Source of the DNA: Eutrigla gurnardus
Lineage: Eukaryota > Chordata > Actinopteri > Perciformes > Triglidae
Direction of reading: 5' to 3'
NCBI GenBank assembly: GCA_963514095.1
Contig: OY741273.1
Location: 16,921,965-16,985,964, forward strand
Length of the DNA stretch: 64,000 nucleotides
Below, in pieces: positions 25,457 through 37,709 of the stretch (within the stretch, counting starts at the first letter, position 1; every line of letters starts with the position of its first letter). Below the pieces are notes generated by a model. It was given only the letters and a program-made list of their open reading frames with translations. It did no database searches and had not been told where the DNA came from. The translations under genes and the position numbers were made by a program.

Positions 25457-27891
25457 GTCTTCAAACAAGAACTGGTGAGATTTGAGTCAAGAAAATAGAA
25501 CAGCAGCACGTAAGTGGATTTGCAGAAGAGATTATACTCAGAGCAGGTTTTTTTTTTTATCTCTTTGTCGTCCACATGAAAAAAGTGAACAAAATGTCTG
25601 TGGGTACCTGTCGACTTGTCATAAATGTGGACACACTCAGTGCAACGCTGCACGGAGACTGCAGAGGAGGTGCAGAGAGCTCCTCATTTCAAAGGCTCTG
25701 CTGCAGACATACACTTTGATGTATACTACTGTAAAAACCACACATGACGTGCAGACAACATTTTGACACATACTATGCACCTTATGTCGTTATGTTTATG
25801 ATGCCAAGAGATTCTCGTACAGGTAGGAGGATATCTAGTCGAGTGTGACAAAATATCATCAAGACTACTCAACATGACGTGACTATGCACACAGGCACGG
25901 CCGAAACAAGAGCAGAAAACTTGTTTCAGGAATCAAAATAAGTAAGCAGACAATTCACAGAGACATTAAAGACGCCTGGCATGAAGAGGTAGGTGGTACT
26001 GAGTAAAAAATGTGACAGTAATAACAACGATGGATGGTAGGTGTTTCATGTATGTGACGATGAACAGCTCTGACTGTAGAGGATCAGGACCAGACTGCAG
26101 AGGCGGGGCAGGGAGGCCAGAGTGGGCGTCGTGGGCCGCCTCTATTACCGCGTGCCGTGGAGAGGCCAATAACTCTGCCGGAGAGCTGCACTTGTGTTAC
26201 AAAATGTTTTGCTCTTAGAGTCAAAAGTATAAGTACAGTTACTGTGAGCTAAAACGGGAGCTTTCTCCTGAGTCATGGATTATAAGGGCGGTCAGAAAAA
26301 CCACAGCACAAAGAGCCGACTGTTCATAACGGAAGAGAATGTCTGGTGGTTTCTGTACGATGGACTCGAGACCTTCATCGGATATCTTAATTCAGAAACT
26401 GTGTTTTTTTAAAGTGTGAGTTTTTTGGATCATGCACACAGTTGCTATATTGTTGAAATACACTCCTAAGGTAATAATTAACACGACATTCGTTTCAGCG
26501 ATATTGCTTGGTGCTTTAGTTTTTTCACTCTCTTATCGAGATAACTGATGAGCAGTCAAGTCTAAATCTGCTGAAGGCTCCGCTGGAGCGACTGTGGGGT
26601 GTAAACGCCGAGCTCAAGGGTGCAACGCCAGCTGCTTTAAAAGAAGGAGGGAGCGATTCCTTTTCCCTGGTTTTCCCAGCCGACCAGAGAATCACACTGT
26701 TGACATTTGAAAAACAAGAAAGCTTCATGTCGGTGCCTTCAGGCAGCCACGGCGGAGCGACTGTAAAAAGAAGAGAGCGGCCCAGCAGTACCTGTTGGAA
26801 AGACTGTACAAACCCAGAAATACACAATGAACTAAAGGACTGCAGGGCTCCCTTCCTGCTTGCATCATATTGGCAGAGAACTAATCTGCTCTCATCGCTC
26901 CATCTTTAATTCCTAAATATAAATCAGAAATCTGGGTCACACAACATAAATAGATATGAAGGATAAATTAGGTATTTCATTATGACGTTACTGTGCAGTT
27001 CATTAACAAGTGAAGCCATACGAGTAAACATGAACAAATTCAACTTCTCTTCTTTCAACTTCTCCGCCGCTGTGTTTTTTTCCCCCAGCATTCCCTGCAG
27101 CACCGACCACCGCAGCTCAACATGCTACCCCCGCAACCCCCGCTCAATGAATTAGATGAGTGGCATTTTCAACGCCTTAAACCAGTGGTTCACGCCCCCC
27201 CCCCCCCCCCCTCTCTCTATTAAATCCCCCCCCCCCCCCCCCCGTTACTGCATAGGTTTGAAAACCACTGCCTTAAACAGAAACATGTTTGTCTATAATT
27301 TTTAGCTGTCAAAAAAACGCACATGACTGACTCAACAAACAGGGCATTAAACATGACGCGGATGAAGACAAATAATGGAAATAACCATTAGTTCACCCTT
27401 ACGGCTCAATCTGAAATGATCCATTTGGACGCGCTGCACTTGACCATGTCTTCTCTCCAGTCGAGGCTAGAAAATGGTCACTTGAGCTCCTTTGGTTTTT
27501 GGTTTAAATGAGAATTGAGTCGTCAACACATTTCAAACTGTCATCTGTCAGCCCTCCAAATTCTTTGTCATAACACTCAATTATGCATCCTGAATGACGT
27601 TGCTAGGTTACTGAGTTGGCTGAAGTGGCTGATGGGACCATCCAGTGACCACTCAGTATCATGGGCTGATAGAGGGTCCACACTCAGCCACTTGGCAGCT
27701 GGAGCCTGAAACATGCTCTGAAATCCACATCTGGTGATTAGGATGTGCAAATCAGTGGCTGGCTGGAGGATTCGGGGTTTGGAGACGGTCCAAAAGATCC
27801 CTTCAGGGAAGTTCCACGGCTCATTTACACTCTCCTCAAAAATGTGATACTTAACAAACACACACAGACACACAGACACACAGACACACGC

Positions 27892-27937
<46 letters not shown>

Positions 27938-28018
27938 ACACGACACACACACACACACACACACATACACACACACACACAGAGACACGACACACACACA
28001 CACACATACACACACAGA

Positions 28019-28067
<49 letters not shown>

Positions 28068-31000
28068 ACACACACACACACACAGACACACACACTATGG
28101 CGTCAGAATCGTTTCATATTACTTGCGCAACTATCAACTGAACGCGTCACACCCGCGTGCTTTGACGCCTGTGCAGCACACAGCGCCTGACGTGTAATGT
28201 AGTTTCCTCATTGACTTATAATGGTCACGCGTTCACGCGCACGTTCACGCGTGATGGCTGCTGCACGCCTGTGATCACATTACGCGGAGTAACTACGCGT
28301 AACATTCATGCGTTTTTTAGCGAACGCACGCATTAACGCTCGCATGAAGATAATTGAACATTTTTGTCAGGCGCTCACATGTACGCGGAGATCGACGTGC
28401 GCAGACTCTGTCACGCGTTATGGCGTCAGAATCGTTTCATATTACTTGCGCAACTATCAACTGAACGCGTCACACCCGCGTGCTTTGACGCCTGTGCAGC
28501 ACACAGCGCCTGACGTGTAATGTAGTTTTCTCACTGACTTATAATGGTCACGCGTTCACGCGCACGTTCACGCGTGATGGCTGCTGCACGCCTGTGATCA
28601 CATTACGCGGAGTAACTACGCGTAACATTCATGCGTTTTTTAGCGAACGCACGCATTAACGCTCGCATGAAGATAATTGAACATTTTTGTCAGGCGCTCA
28701 CATGTACGCGGAAACGACGTGCGCAGACTCTGTCACGCGTAACAAGAAGCGGCGTACATATGAAGCAGCGTGCGCACGTCTGTCTGTCACTGTTTGAAAA
28801 ATGTTGTTACGCGTTCACACGCACGTGCGGTCGCCGATTCTGATGCTGCGCGGCCGGAATTGATCTGCTGTGCGCAACTACTCCGCGTAACATGAGCGTG
28901 TAATGTAGTTGCCTCCCCTGGTTGACTGAAATGAACAGGCCAACTACATTACACGTTCAAGTTATGCGGAGTAGTTGCGCACAGCAGATCAATTCCGGCC
29001 GCGCAGCATCAGAATCTGCGACCGCACGTGCGTGTGAACGCGTAACAACATTTGTCAAACAGTGAGAGACAGACGTGCGCACGCTGCTTCATATGTACGC
29101 AGCTTCTTGTTACGCGTGACATACAACCTGCGCACGACAACGCACGCACGCACGCACGCATAACAAATAACCATGCGTTCACACACACGCTGCTGCGCAT
29201 CTTTCTAAGTGTTTTGACATCGATTTACCTTCATACACACAGACACACAGACACACACACACAGACACGACACACACACAACATCTTTTACTTCCCATCC
29301 TATAGTCTACTGCAGGTTCATTTCTTTTTCTCCACCCGTCAGATCCCTGAACCCTGATGAGGGTCCCGACTTTACAATCCAGACTCGCGAGCTCAAGACA
29401 GACTTTTGTTATTTTGTTAACACAATTGCATTTGGAGTAATTCTCTGATTTATTAAGGAGAGAACCTGTGTGCAGACAAGCTTCTTTTGTCAAAGGACAG
29501 AAATCAAATCTATCTAACCCAAGGCAGCCACCCCCATCTCTTACCTGTATATGAGGATATCGTCTGTGGAACTGTTGTACTGGATCTGGTACATGCGGAC
29601 TCCTGGTATGTGGTTTTGCGGGGGCCATCTGATGGTAGCAGAACCCGACGTGAGTTCCGACACACTGACCCTCTGCTGGTCAGACCGCGACTGCCCGCCG
29701 CTGACATTGGACTTGATGGATGTGGGGATGTCGGAAGGCCCCGGATCGGGGTCCAGTTTCGGGTCAAAATGTGGAGAGGGGTTGACGACTAACTCGACAG
29801 GAGCGGTGGCCTCCCCAGCTGCATTGGATGCTATACACGTGAACTTTCCAGAATCCTACAAACCATCGGAAAAGAGTACCATGAAGAAACTCTTTAGCTT
29901 TTATTTGCTTCTAACACGGCATCATTGTGGGAGTTAAACAACCATTTGAACAAATTTCACATGGACAGAGTGTAAAACAAAGATTTCTGGTGGCAAGCTA
30001 ACAGCTAATATGCTAGTTTTCCTGCTAAATACAGGCAGTAATCTGCAGTTCCATAATGTACTTCAATCTGGAATCAATATGTAAAACAAAATGTCTACTA
30101 TTAATCATATCAGTTTCCAATATTGTAAATTAAAAACTGGCAAAAATGATAATAATTCAATATTAACGTATTAAGATGAAAACAGTTCATAATAACAAAA
30201 TGTTACATTTTAACAATGTACTTCTAATCCTGCAAAAAAGCACTTCTGTCAACATAGCCAATGCTTCGTAAATGTATTGACACAAATATCATCAAGAGCT
30301 GCAGAATAAATTGGTTTGGGTATTTTAAACTATATGGTGAAACAGCAATGCATAGAAAGTAGACCAACTCCATGAAAATGAAACCATGTCTCTACCTTGA
30401 CTGAGGCCTTGAGGATGTCCAGTGAGCCGTTCTCGTAGCAGACGGTTCTGGACGTGTTGCCGATCAGCTTCCCATCAGGACTGACCCAGTGTGTGGAGGG
30501 CTCCGGGTCTCCGACGGACTTGCAGCGCAGGCTGACCTCCTGACCCTCCATCACAAACATCTTGGAGGTGTGGCGAGTTATCATCGGCGGCTCGCAAACA
30601 AACTCCTCCTGTTACGGGACATCAGACACCAGAGTTCACTCCAAAACTCTTGTCTACACAGCTGCAGTAAAAGTGAAGTGCTACCAAGGGGAGACATGCT
30701 GATTTTCAAACACTTCCTGGGATTTAAACTGATTTTGATTGACCAAAAAATCAATTATCCAAGAGAGCATCAATTCAAAAGGAGAGGATCTTTTCTGTGC
30801 ATAGAGACTTTGGTTGATTTCCAGTGGTTTGTTCTTATAACAACAGAAGGAGTTCAATTGCATGTGAAGATTAAGTGAGTTTCTCAGTCCTCGCAAAATT
30901 TAAAACCCACCCACTGGTACCTAAGCCAGAAATAAAGCCAGCCAAAACCCTGGTGGAGTATTATTGCTGGGCCATAGAGGGGCTGCCAAGGCTTACTGGG

Positions 31001-34000
31001 GCTTACTCATCATTCCTAGCACTCAGTGCCTCTTCAAACCCCTGCTTCTTGGGTTGTTACCAGTAGAGAAGATTGCTGACCTGATGACCGCTGGGCTCCA
31101 GCTTCAAACGCAGCACCAGTGCCTTTCAGTCTTGTATTACAGTCTAACCCTCAATTGCTCCTGTGAAGTTCAGGGTAAAGAGCTGTGATTGACTGGGCTG
31201 CTCCCTGATGCGATAAGTGCGTGGAAGTGTGAAAGTAAGAGTATGCGAAGAACTGTATGAAGTATTCATATGGTGTAAATATCAGGTGGGGAGGGGGTCA
31301 ACTTTTCCTGAGAATTGAACCTCTTGGATTGTCGAGCAGATGAGAACCAAGCAGCTTTCATGGCTTTCTAAGCGGCTGATGGCGGACTGCTGATGGATGC
31401 AGTGGAGGCCCACTTGTCCTTGCAGCTGGAAAGAGGCTATTAACTCTGTGAGTATTAATATGGCCGGACACTTTGGTGACATGGAGGTCTCTGGATCGAC
31501 CTCTTTACAAGGCTAATCCTCTTATAGTGATCCTACAACACCTCTCTGAGGGAGGCCCATGACTATTACTGGAGGTGAGGCAAAGGTCTGTACATCATCC
31601 TCTCTGAGATGATACCAATTAATCCCATCTTTATCTCACGGTGCACCTCCACTTATCAAAGAGCCCAGAGGGTTCGACTCCTGAAGATCTCCAGGTGAGG
31701 TAAAACCCTCTATATCATCCCCTTTAACATCTTGAACTGCACCATTTTTTTCTGTTATCTCTCCGAGTATCAGGATAGCTCTGCTAGCGTATAGAATTAG
31801 CTGCTGAAGAACAGCAGGTGAAGAACTGATCTCCCAGCAGCTCCTCGACCTTTAGTCTCACCAGCTTACTGCATTATGCAGCAGCAACACACCCCCGAGC
31901 TGCTGTGTGATGGCTGTCGGCGTTGAGAATATGTCAGTAATGGAAGATCAACAGATTAACTTTATTATAATGATACTCCTGCGGCTTTTCTTCAGGTAGC
32001 AGTAGCTGCGTTTTATTCTAATGTGATTCACGAAAGGGCTTCACAATTAAACAAATATTAATTGTGATCACAATTTTGGCTCCTGGCAATTAAGTGAACA
32101 CAACGAAGTACATAGCATCACTTTGAATATCGTGTTTACCAGAGATGTGCTCATACATTTCTTGGGAATAAGCTAATTAGTATGAAAAAAGCATTACAAA
32201 AACAAAAGATCGACCGAAGAAATCTTTGACGACTAAAACCAAAATTGAGGAAGAGGGGGCAGCACTAGCGGCGCCAGGATTTTGATTGTGGGTGGGCCAC
32301 AAGAAAAGTGGATGGGCCAATTAAAATAAGCCAAAAAAAAAAAAAAAAAAAACGGGGTTCCCCTTCATCTCTGTTTCAGCACTGAGGACAGCGACTCAGT
32401 AGCCTACCTGTGTGGCTCTTGTGTCGCTGTCCTCAGCTCAGTGCTGAAGCGGACAAAGACCTTGGCAGTAAGCCTGACTTCATTTATCTCTTTTGAACGT
32501 TCATACAACAAGACTGAAACGGAATTATATCTTTGGAGGGTCTATTTAATAGCTACCGTCTGTGTCTATCTCATGGATCATGGTCTGTCTGTTCTGTCTG
32601 ATTTCTCATCTCAAAGCTTGCGCGCCAAAGTCATTCATTTTATTGGATCACTTGCTGGTGACGATGCAGCCTGTGGGCGGGCTTAGTAGTCCACACGGGG
32701 TAGAAGCCGCTGATTGGCTGAGAAGCTTTCACTCAAAGCTTTCCTCAGGCTGCTTATTGGATGAACAGCTAGAAAGAAAATCACTCACTAATCAGTAGGC
32801 ATGAGTCAAAATGGGCGGGCCCAGGCCTAAAATGGGTGGGCCCAGGCCCACCAGGCCCAATAGTAGCGCCGCGCCTGGGGGGCAGCCTCTCTGCAAATCT
32901 TAAATCAAGCGCTCCCTAAACTAACAGCAGCCACCAGGAGGCCATCCAGATGTTTTGCCTTCACTTTTGGAGGGCTGTGTTGCCACTGCAGATGGATTTC
33001 CAGCCCCCTTTATCCTTTATTCCATTATCTGACCCAAAACTGCACAAATTAAATTTTACGTTTCCAACCAGACTTTGATATCACACGTGTTGCTTGAACG
33101 TGACGCAGGTTTTACAGCTGAGCACGGAAATATATGGTCGCCCATAATGTTGGAATAATTTGCAAAAGTCTTGTCTTTTACAATGCCAAACACATGTTAT
33201 GCATGAATACGTTTTCACCTGGGAAATTGTGACACATAATGTAATCATTGCACCTGGTCAAAAGTGATTGCTGATGCATTTAAATTGGGAATAAACAGAG
33301 GATTTTGTGTAGGACTAGTAATATGTTGATCGACCAATCACGTCACGTCTCACACTAGTGAAACACTTGGCCTGTTAGACTTAAATGAACTACCAACTTA
33401 CATAATTTATTTTTCTAAACCCAGTTTTTTTTTTATGTACTTTCTAGGTTGCCTTCGTAACACGTCTCAAGAGACGTCTGAAAATAACTTTAGTCACATT
33501 TGCAGTACTGTTAATGTGCACTGTCTTTATTAAATACACCAATAAATAAATAAAGCCATGCTCATAAAGACTAGATCTGGGTTAATTTGACTCTAAACCA
33601 GATCCTGGGGATCTGCTGTGAGATAAACCAGAGCCTCTCATGTCTCCTCTCTGTCGTCTCATTCCACAAGGGATAAAAACATAATGCAGCATCGTGATTC
33701 TCACGCATTTGCATATCAAACTCCATGACTCCACACTTTCAGTGAAAGGTTGGCTCCTGTGTGCCACCAACCATCTGCGCTGCTCAACTGTCCTTGACAA
33801 AGACAGTGATGCTGCTTCCCCTGGTTGCCTGAAAGTTCAGACACCAACAAACATATTTGGCTGCAGGCTTTTTAGTGGGTTATAACACACAGAATGCAAT
33901 TTCTATGACCAATACTTTTAAATCATGCATTTGTAAGATGACAGAATTAGCCAGCTAATGATGACTTGGGGCTCCTGTAATCAAGAAATACCATATTTGT

Positions 34001-37000
34001 GTTATTATTCTCACAATAGAAAACAAGATCAACCTTAGGGCACTTTAGATGACCACTGTTTGCATTTTCAGCATTATTTGTCAAAGCAGGTACACCTCAC
34101 TGTGTGCTGTGTGCACATAAGAGATAATATAACACAGAACCTTATTAATACCAATATATCCATCCATCCATCCATTGTCTACCGCTTATCCTGTATTCAG
34201 GGTCGTGGGGGGGCTGGAGTCGATCCCAGCTATCATTGGGCGAAGGCAGGGTATATATATATATATATATATATATTATCCTTCATTTTTGCCTTATTAT
34301 TTATATTCATCTTATTTAACATTCTAATCTATTTTTCATAAATTCAATCTGAATGTGAATCTATCGAAGTTTAAATGCCATTTTAAGAGTTTTACGCATA
34401 TGATATGTTGGGATACTATCTTGAATCACAATTATGTTGGCCAGGATAATTGGCCCATGCTGACTCCCAAAAGAGTACTGAAGTGGTGCAAGTGTGATAA
34501 TGCACTTGGAGGTGTTGCCCTCAGCATTACTGCAGGAACTGGAACAAACCTCTCTAATGGTCCAGAAGTATTTCCCAGCCAGTTCTCTAGGTGAAGCACA
34601 GGTCTCCAGGTCGTCCTCTCTGGTCAGTCTGCGAAGCCACACCAGCTCACAGTTACAGTGCAGAGGGTTCCCACCGAAACTCAACACCAGCGCCGTGAGA
34701 GGAGAACCCTTTGTCTTAGCATAGACCGGGATCCGCAGGAACAGCGGGTCCGGAGGAATCTTCTTCAGCTTGTTGGACGTCATGTCCAGTCTGGTGATGG
34801 AGACAGAGACACACAAGAACATTTCTTTTCGACATGTATGGAGGGTATGGAAGGGAAACGGCTGACTTGTTGAAATAATCAAAACACTTGTTTTAAAGTT
34901 TTCTTGACAGCATGTTTGGTTCAGAAGAAAAAGGAGACTATCAAATCCACTTATTGAATCTATTTTAAATGTATTTAATAGGCTTGACTCTCAATCATTT
35001 AAACAAAATAAAGTATGACAAACCAAGGATGGAACGAAAATGGCAAGTAGATTACATTGATGGTAACCCAATACTAGTAGCTCGAATATTTTAAAGATAT
35101 TTGATGGACTTTGGGCTATTCTATCAATTAAACTGAACTTTGAAGTTACGATACAACCGGCATTTATGCTAGCTAACTTTCCATGAATGTTGCTTTTATC
35201 TTTTATCTCCAAACGTGTGGCAACGCTTTGCTAAGGTCCTTAGGGTGATGGCTGTTGATCGATATTGTTGATTAATTTTATATGGGCCTAATTGTCATCT
35301 TATGTGTGTTTATTGATCGGGTGGTTTGGCTAAGCTAGCGGTAGCTGTAACGATCAACAGCCATCACCCTAAGGACCTAAGCAAAGCGTTGCCACACATT
35401 TGGATAGATTAATTAGAAAGATAAAAGCGACATTCATGGGGAGTTAGCTAGCATAAATGCCGGTCTTTAGCATCGTAATAAACTAGCAAATTTGCCACTT
35501 TAAACTAGCAAATTTGCGACTATTTTTCTCAAAATTTGACCACCTCTCTCGGCTCCGTCCCCCCCAATAGTGGCCCTAATACGCCATCGTAAGTTTATGT
35601 TGTTTCTGTCAGGACAGAAAAAAAAGGGTGTAGGCACGAACAATATTACAATCAAAACACATCAGTTTGAAAGTCGTGCTGGGCAACACAAAAAAAGGGA
35701 GACATCCTCTCCAAGTACACGAATCACTAGATTTCAGTTTTCTGACTCACTACTACCCTGAGACTGTATTGGCTGATCAGAGCTGGATAAAGCCGATAAA
35801 TACTGTGACTACTGCAGAGTCATTTGTCCTGGAAATGATGGCCGATTGTGACCTTCAGTGAAGACTAAAACCTAATGTTAGTGGGTGTTATTAGGTTTTT
35901 CTGTCCAGTAGGAAAGACGGTTGGAGCTAAACAAGTCATAAACATCCACTGAAGGCGTATGGATCTAAAACTGTTTCCATTTTTTTTTTTAATGAAAAGG
36001 TCTGAAAACCTCATGTTAAGAATTTCCATCTATTCCTGGCTGCAACCGAGGTTCCAGTGGGGAAGTTCAGTCATGTAAAGATCAATTCAGGTATTTATTT
36101 GCTTTTCAGAGATCAGAGTGTCCCAGTCTCCCAGCGACATCACCAATTCAACATGCTGAATCCACCAACAATGGCAGACTAGTGTCAACGGGGCCAGACA
36201 CATGGGAAATCCTAAAGCCACAGACACTCAGACATCCCGACATTGGCCTAGGGTGTGTCAGGGCATTGGAAGATATCTTGCCCCCTAGTGGCCAATTCAA
36301 CCAATTACAGTTTTTTTTGTCGATGGCTAAACGACAGGGGTCTCTCTCACTCTTTCTCTCTTTCTCTCCCTCTCTCTCTCTCTCTCTCAACATGCAATTC
36401 CAGCAGCTGAATCAAAGACTTCTGAGAATTCTGATGATGTAAGAAACTTCTAAGTGCATTAGAGGGAGATGGGGCAGGAGTGACATTGGGCTCACACTAA
36501 AGAGAGAGAGTCACTCACACACCATAACATCACACTAATGTGCTCCAACAGTGGACAAACATTCCAGGGTAATTTTTTGTTATTTCAGCCACTCTGTCTC
36601 TCTGGGTATTGAACGGTAATTTGCTGACTCAACCATTAGACCTGATGACCGGTAATAATGTAGGTGATTCAAACATTCACTGTCGTCAGCAACAAACTAA
36701 ATCTATTTTACCCTTAAGTCTCCTCAGAAATATTAGGTAACAGTGATGACTTAACAAGAAGTTAATAGCTGTTGGGAGCAGCGAGCATGCTGCACTTCAC
36801 TAAACTCAATAATGGTATTTCATGGGCAGCAGCCTTGTGGTGGGTATTTATTTGTGTGTGTGTGTGTGGGTGAAACATGCACCTGTGCACATGGACAGTG
36901 TTTCACCAGCTGGTCCATAAGTTCTGTGTCTCCAGGGCAGAAATAACCCATTACAGCCTTTTTAATAAATGCATGGCTGTGTATGGAGAACTTGGCTGGT

Positions 37001-37673
37001 TTTCCTTCTCGCACATTAATGACTGTTGGCACTAGGGACGTAAATTGAAATTGATCACTGTTAATGGGCTTTCAGTGTTGTTTTTTTGGCCGGAGAAGAC
37101 AATTGCACAAATGCAACCACATATAATAGGACCAATCTTTACTGGGAGCGTTTTACGGGCAGAGGCCAGAAACAATAAAGCAAGTGAAACATTGGAAGCA
37201 AACAGGGCTTTATGCCTCCTATAATCAGAGAGCTGTCATAGGATAACTGGTACTACTAGTCCCCTGCTGACTCCTGATTCATGACCTTTGACCCCTCCCA
37301 TTCTGTGCTGTAACAGGTTTCTGGCAGCGTGTTCTGCTTTAGGGTGTCCCAGTGAAGTAAGATCCCCCGTAATGTGAATATTACCCAAAGAAACAGTGCT
37401 CTATAAGAAATAGGGTTCAAATAAAATATTTAACATCTGATTGGACTGCAAAAAGTGTCAAACTATGATATTTCTCTTCTAAACTAACCAAGTTGTTTTG
37501 TTGCCTAAATCTTATGATGGTATTGCATAAAAATAAACTGTCTCTAGATATTTATGTAGAATTGTTTATTATTAGAAAAAAACAATATAAATTCATGAAC
37601 ACAGTCCTCATTTTCTGCAGGTTGGAGTGAGATTGAGGACAATTCTGGTCCGTGTGTCTGAGGAGTCTGCTTC

Positions 37674-37709
<36 letters not shown>

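Larger units (their letters stand above)
12480..29544 (-). other. lrfn3 intron 6, about 17 kb
   Basis: Phase 2 intron splitting the FN3 domain. It contains CA/GT and GA microsatellites, a purine-rich stretch (about 14140-14440), the rRNA pseudogene at 21040-21422, small DNA-transposon relics at 24561-24986 and 27183-27270, and the CpG-dense duplicated block at 28096-29128. No open reading frame in it resembles a known protein. Confidence 0.9.
30609..34549 (-). other. lrfn3 intron 4
   Basis: 3941 bp, phase 0, between the LRRCT exon and the Ig exon. It holds the hAT-like relic at 32260-32877 and the LINE-tail-like repeat at 34159-34247. A short stretch at 32036-32085 with TAATTGTGATCACAATTTTG resembles a dispersed teleost repeat. 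Confidence 0.88.

Noticed and set aside
27577..28095. Long Cys/Val-rich and His/Thr-rich open reading frames
   Set aside because: They are translations of the CA/GT microsatellite in several frames; no protein-like composition outside the repeat.
28308..28843. Repeated 70-residue open frames
   Set aside because: Duplicate translations of the 323 bp tandem unit; no family and composition driven by ACGCGT-rich DNA.
28096..29128. CpG island promoter
   Set aside because: It lies mid-intron and its CpGs come from duplicated and inverted copies; no transcription-start features or exon nearby.
27840..29290. CRISPR-like direct repeats
   Set aside because: The repeats are microsatellites and one tandem duplication, without regular repeat-spacer pattern, and the genome is eukaryotic.
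31550..31735. Near-duplicate GGTGAGG(C/T)AAA ... ATCATCC segments
   Set aside because: Similarity is short and imperfect; not enough to call a tandem duplication.
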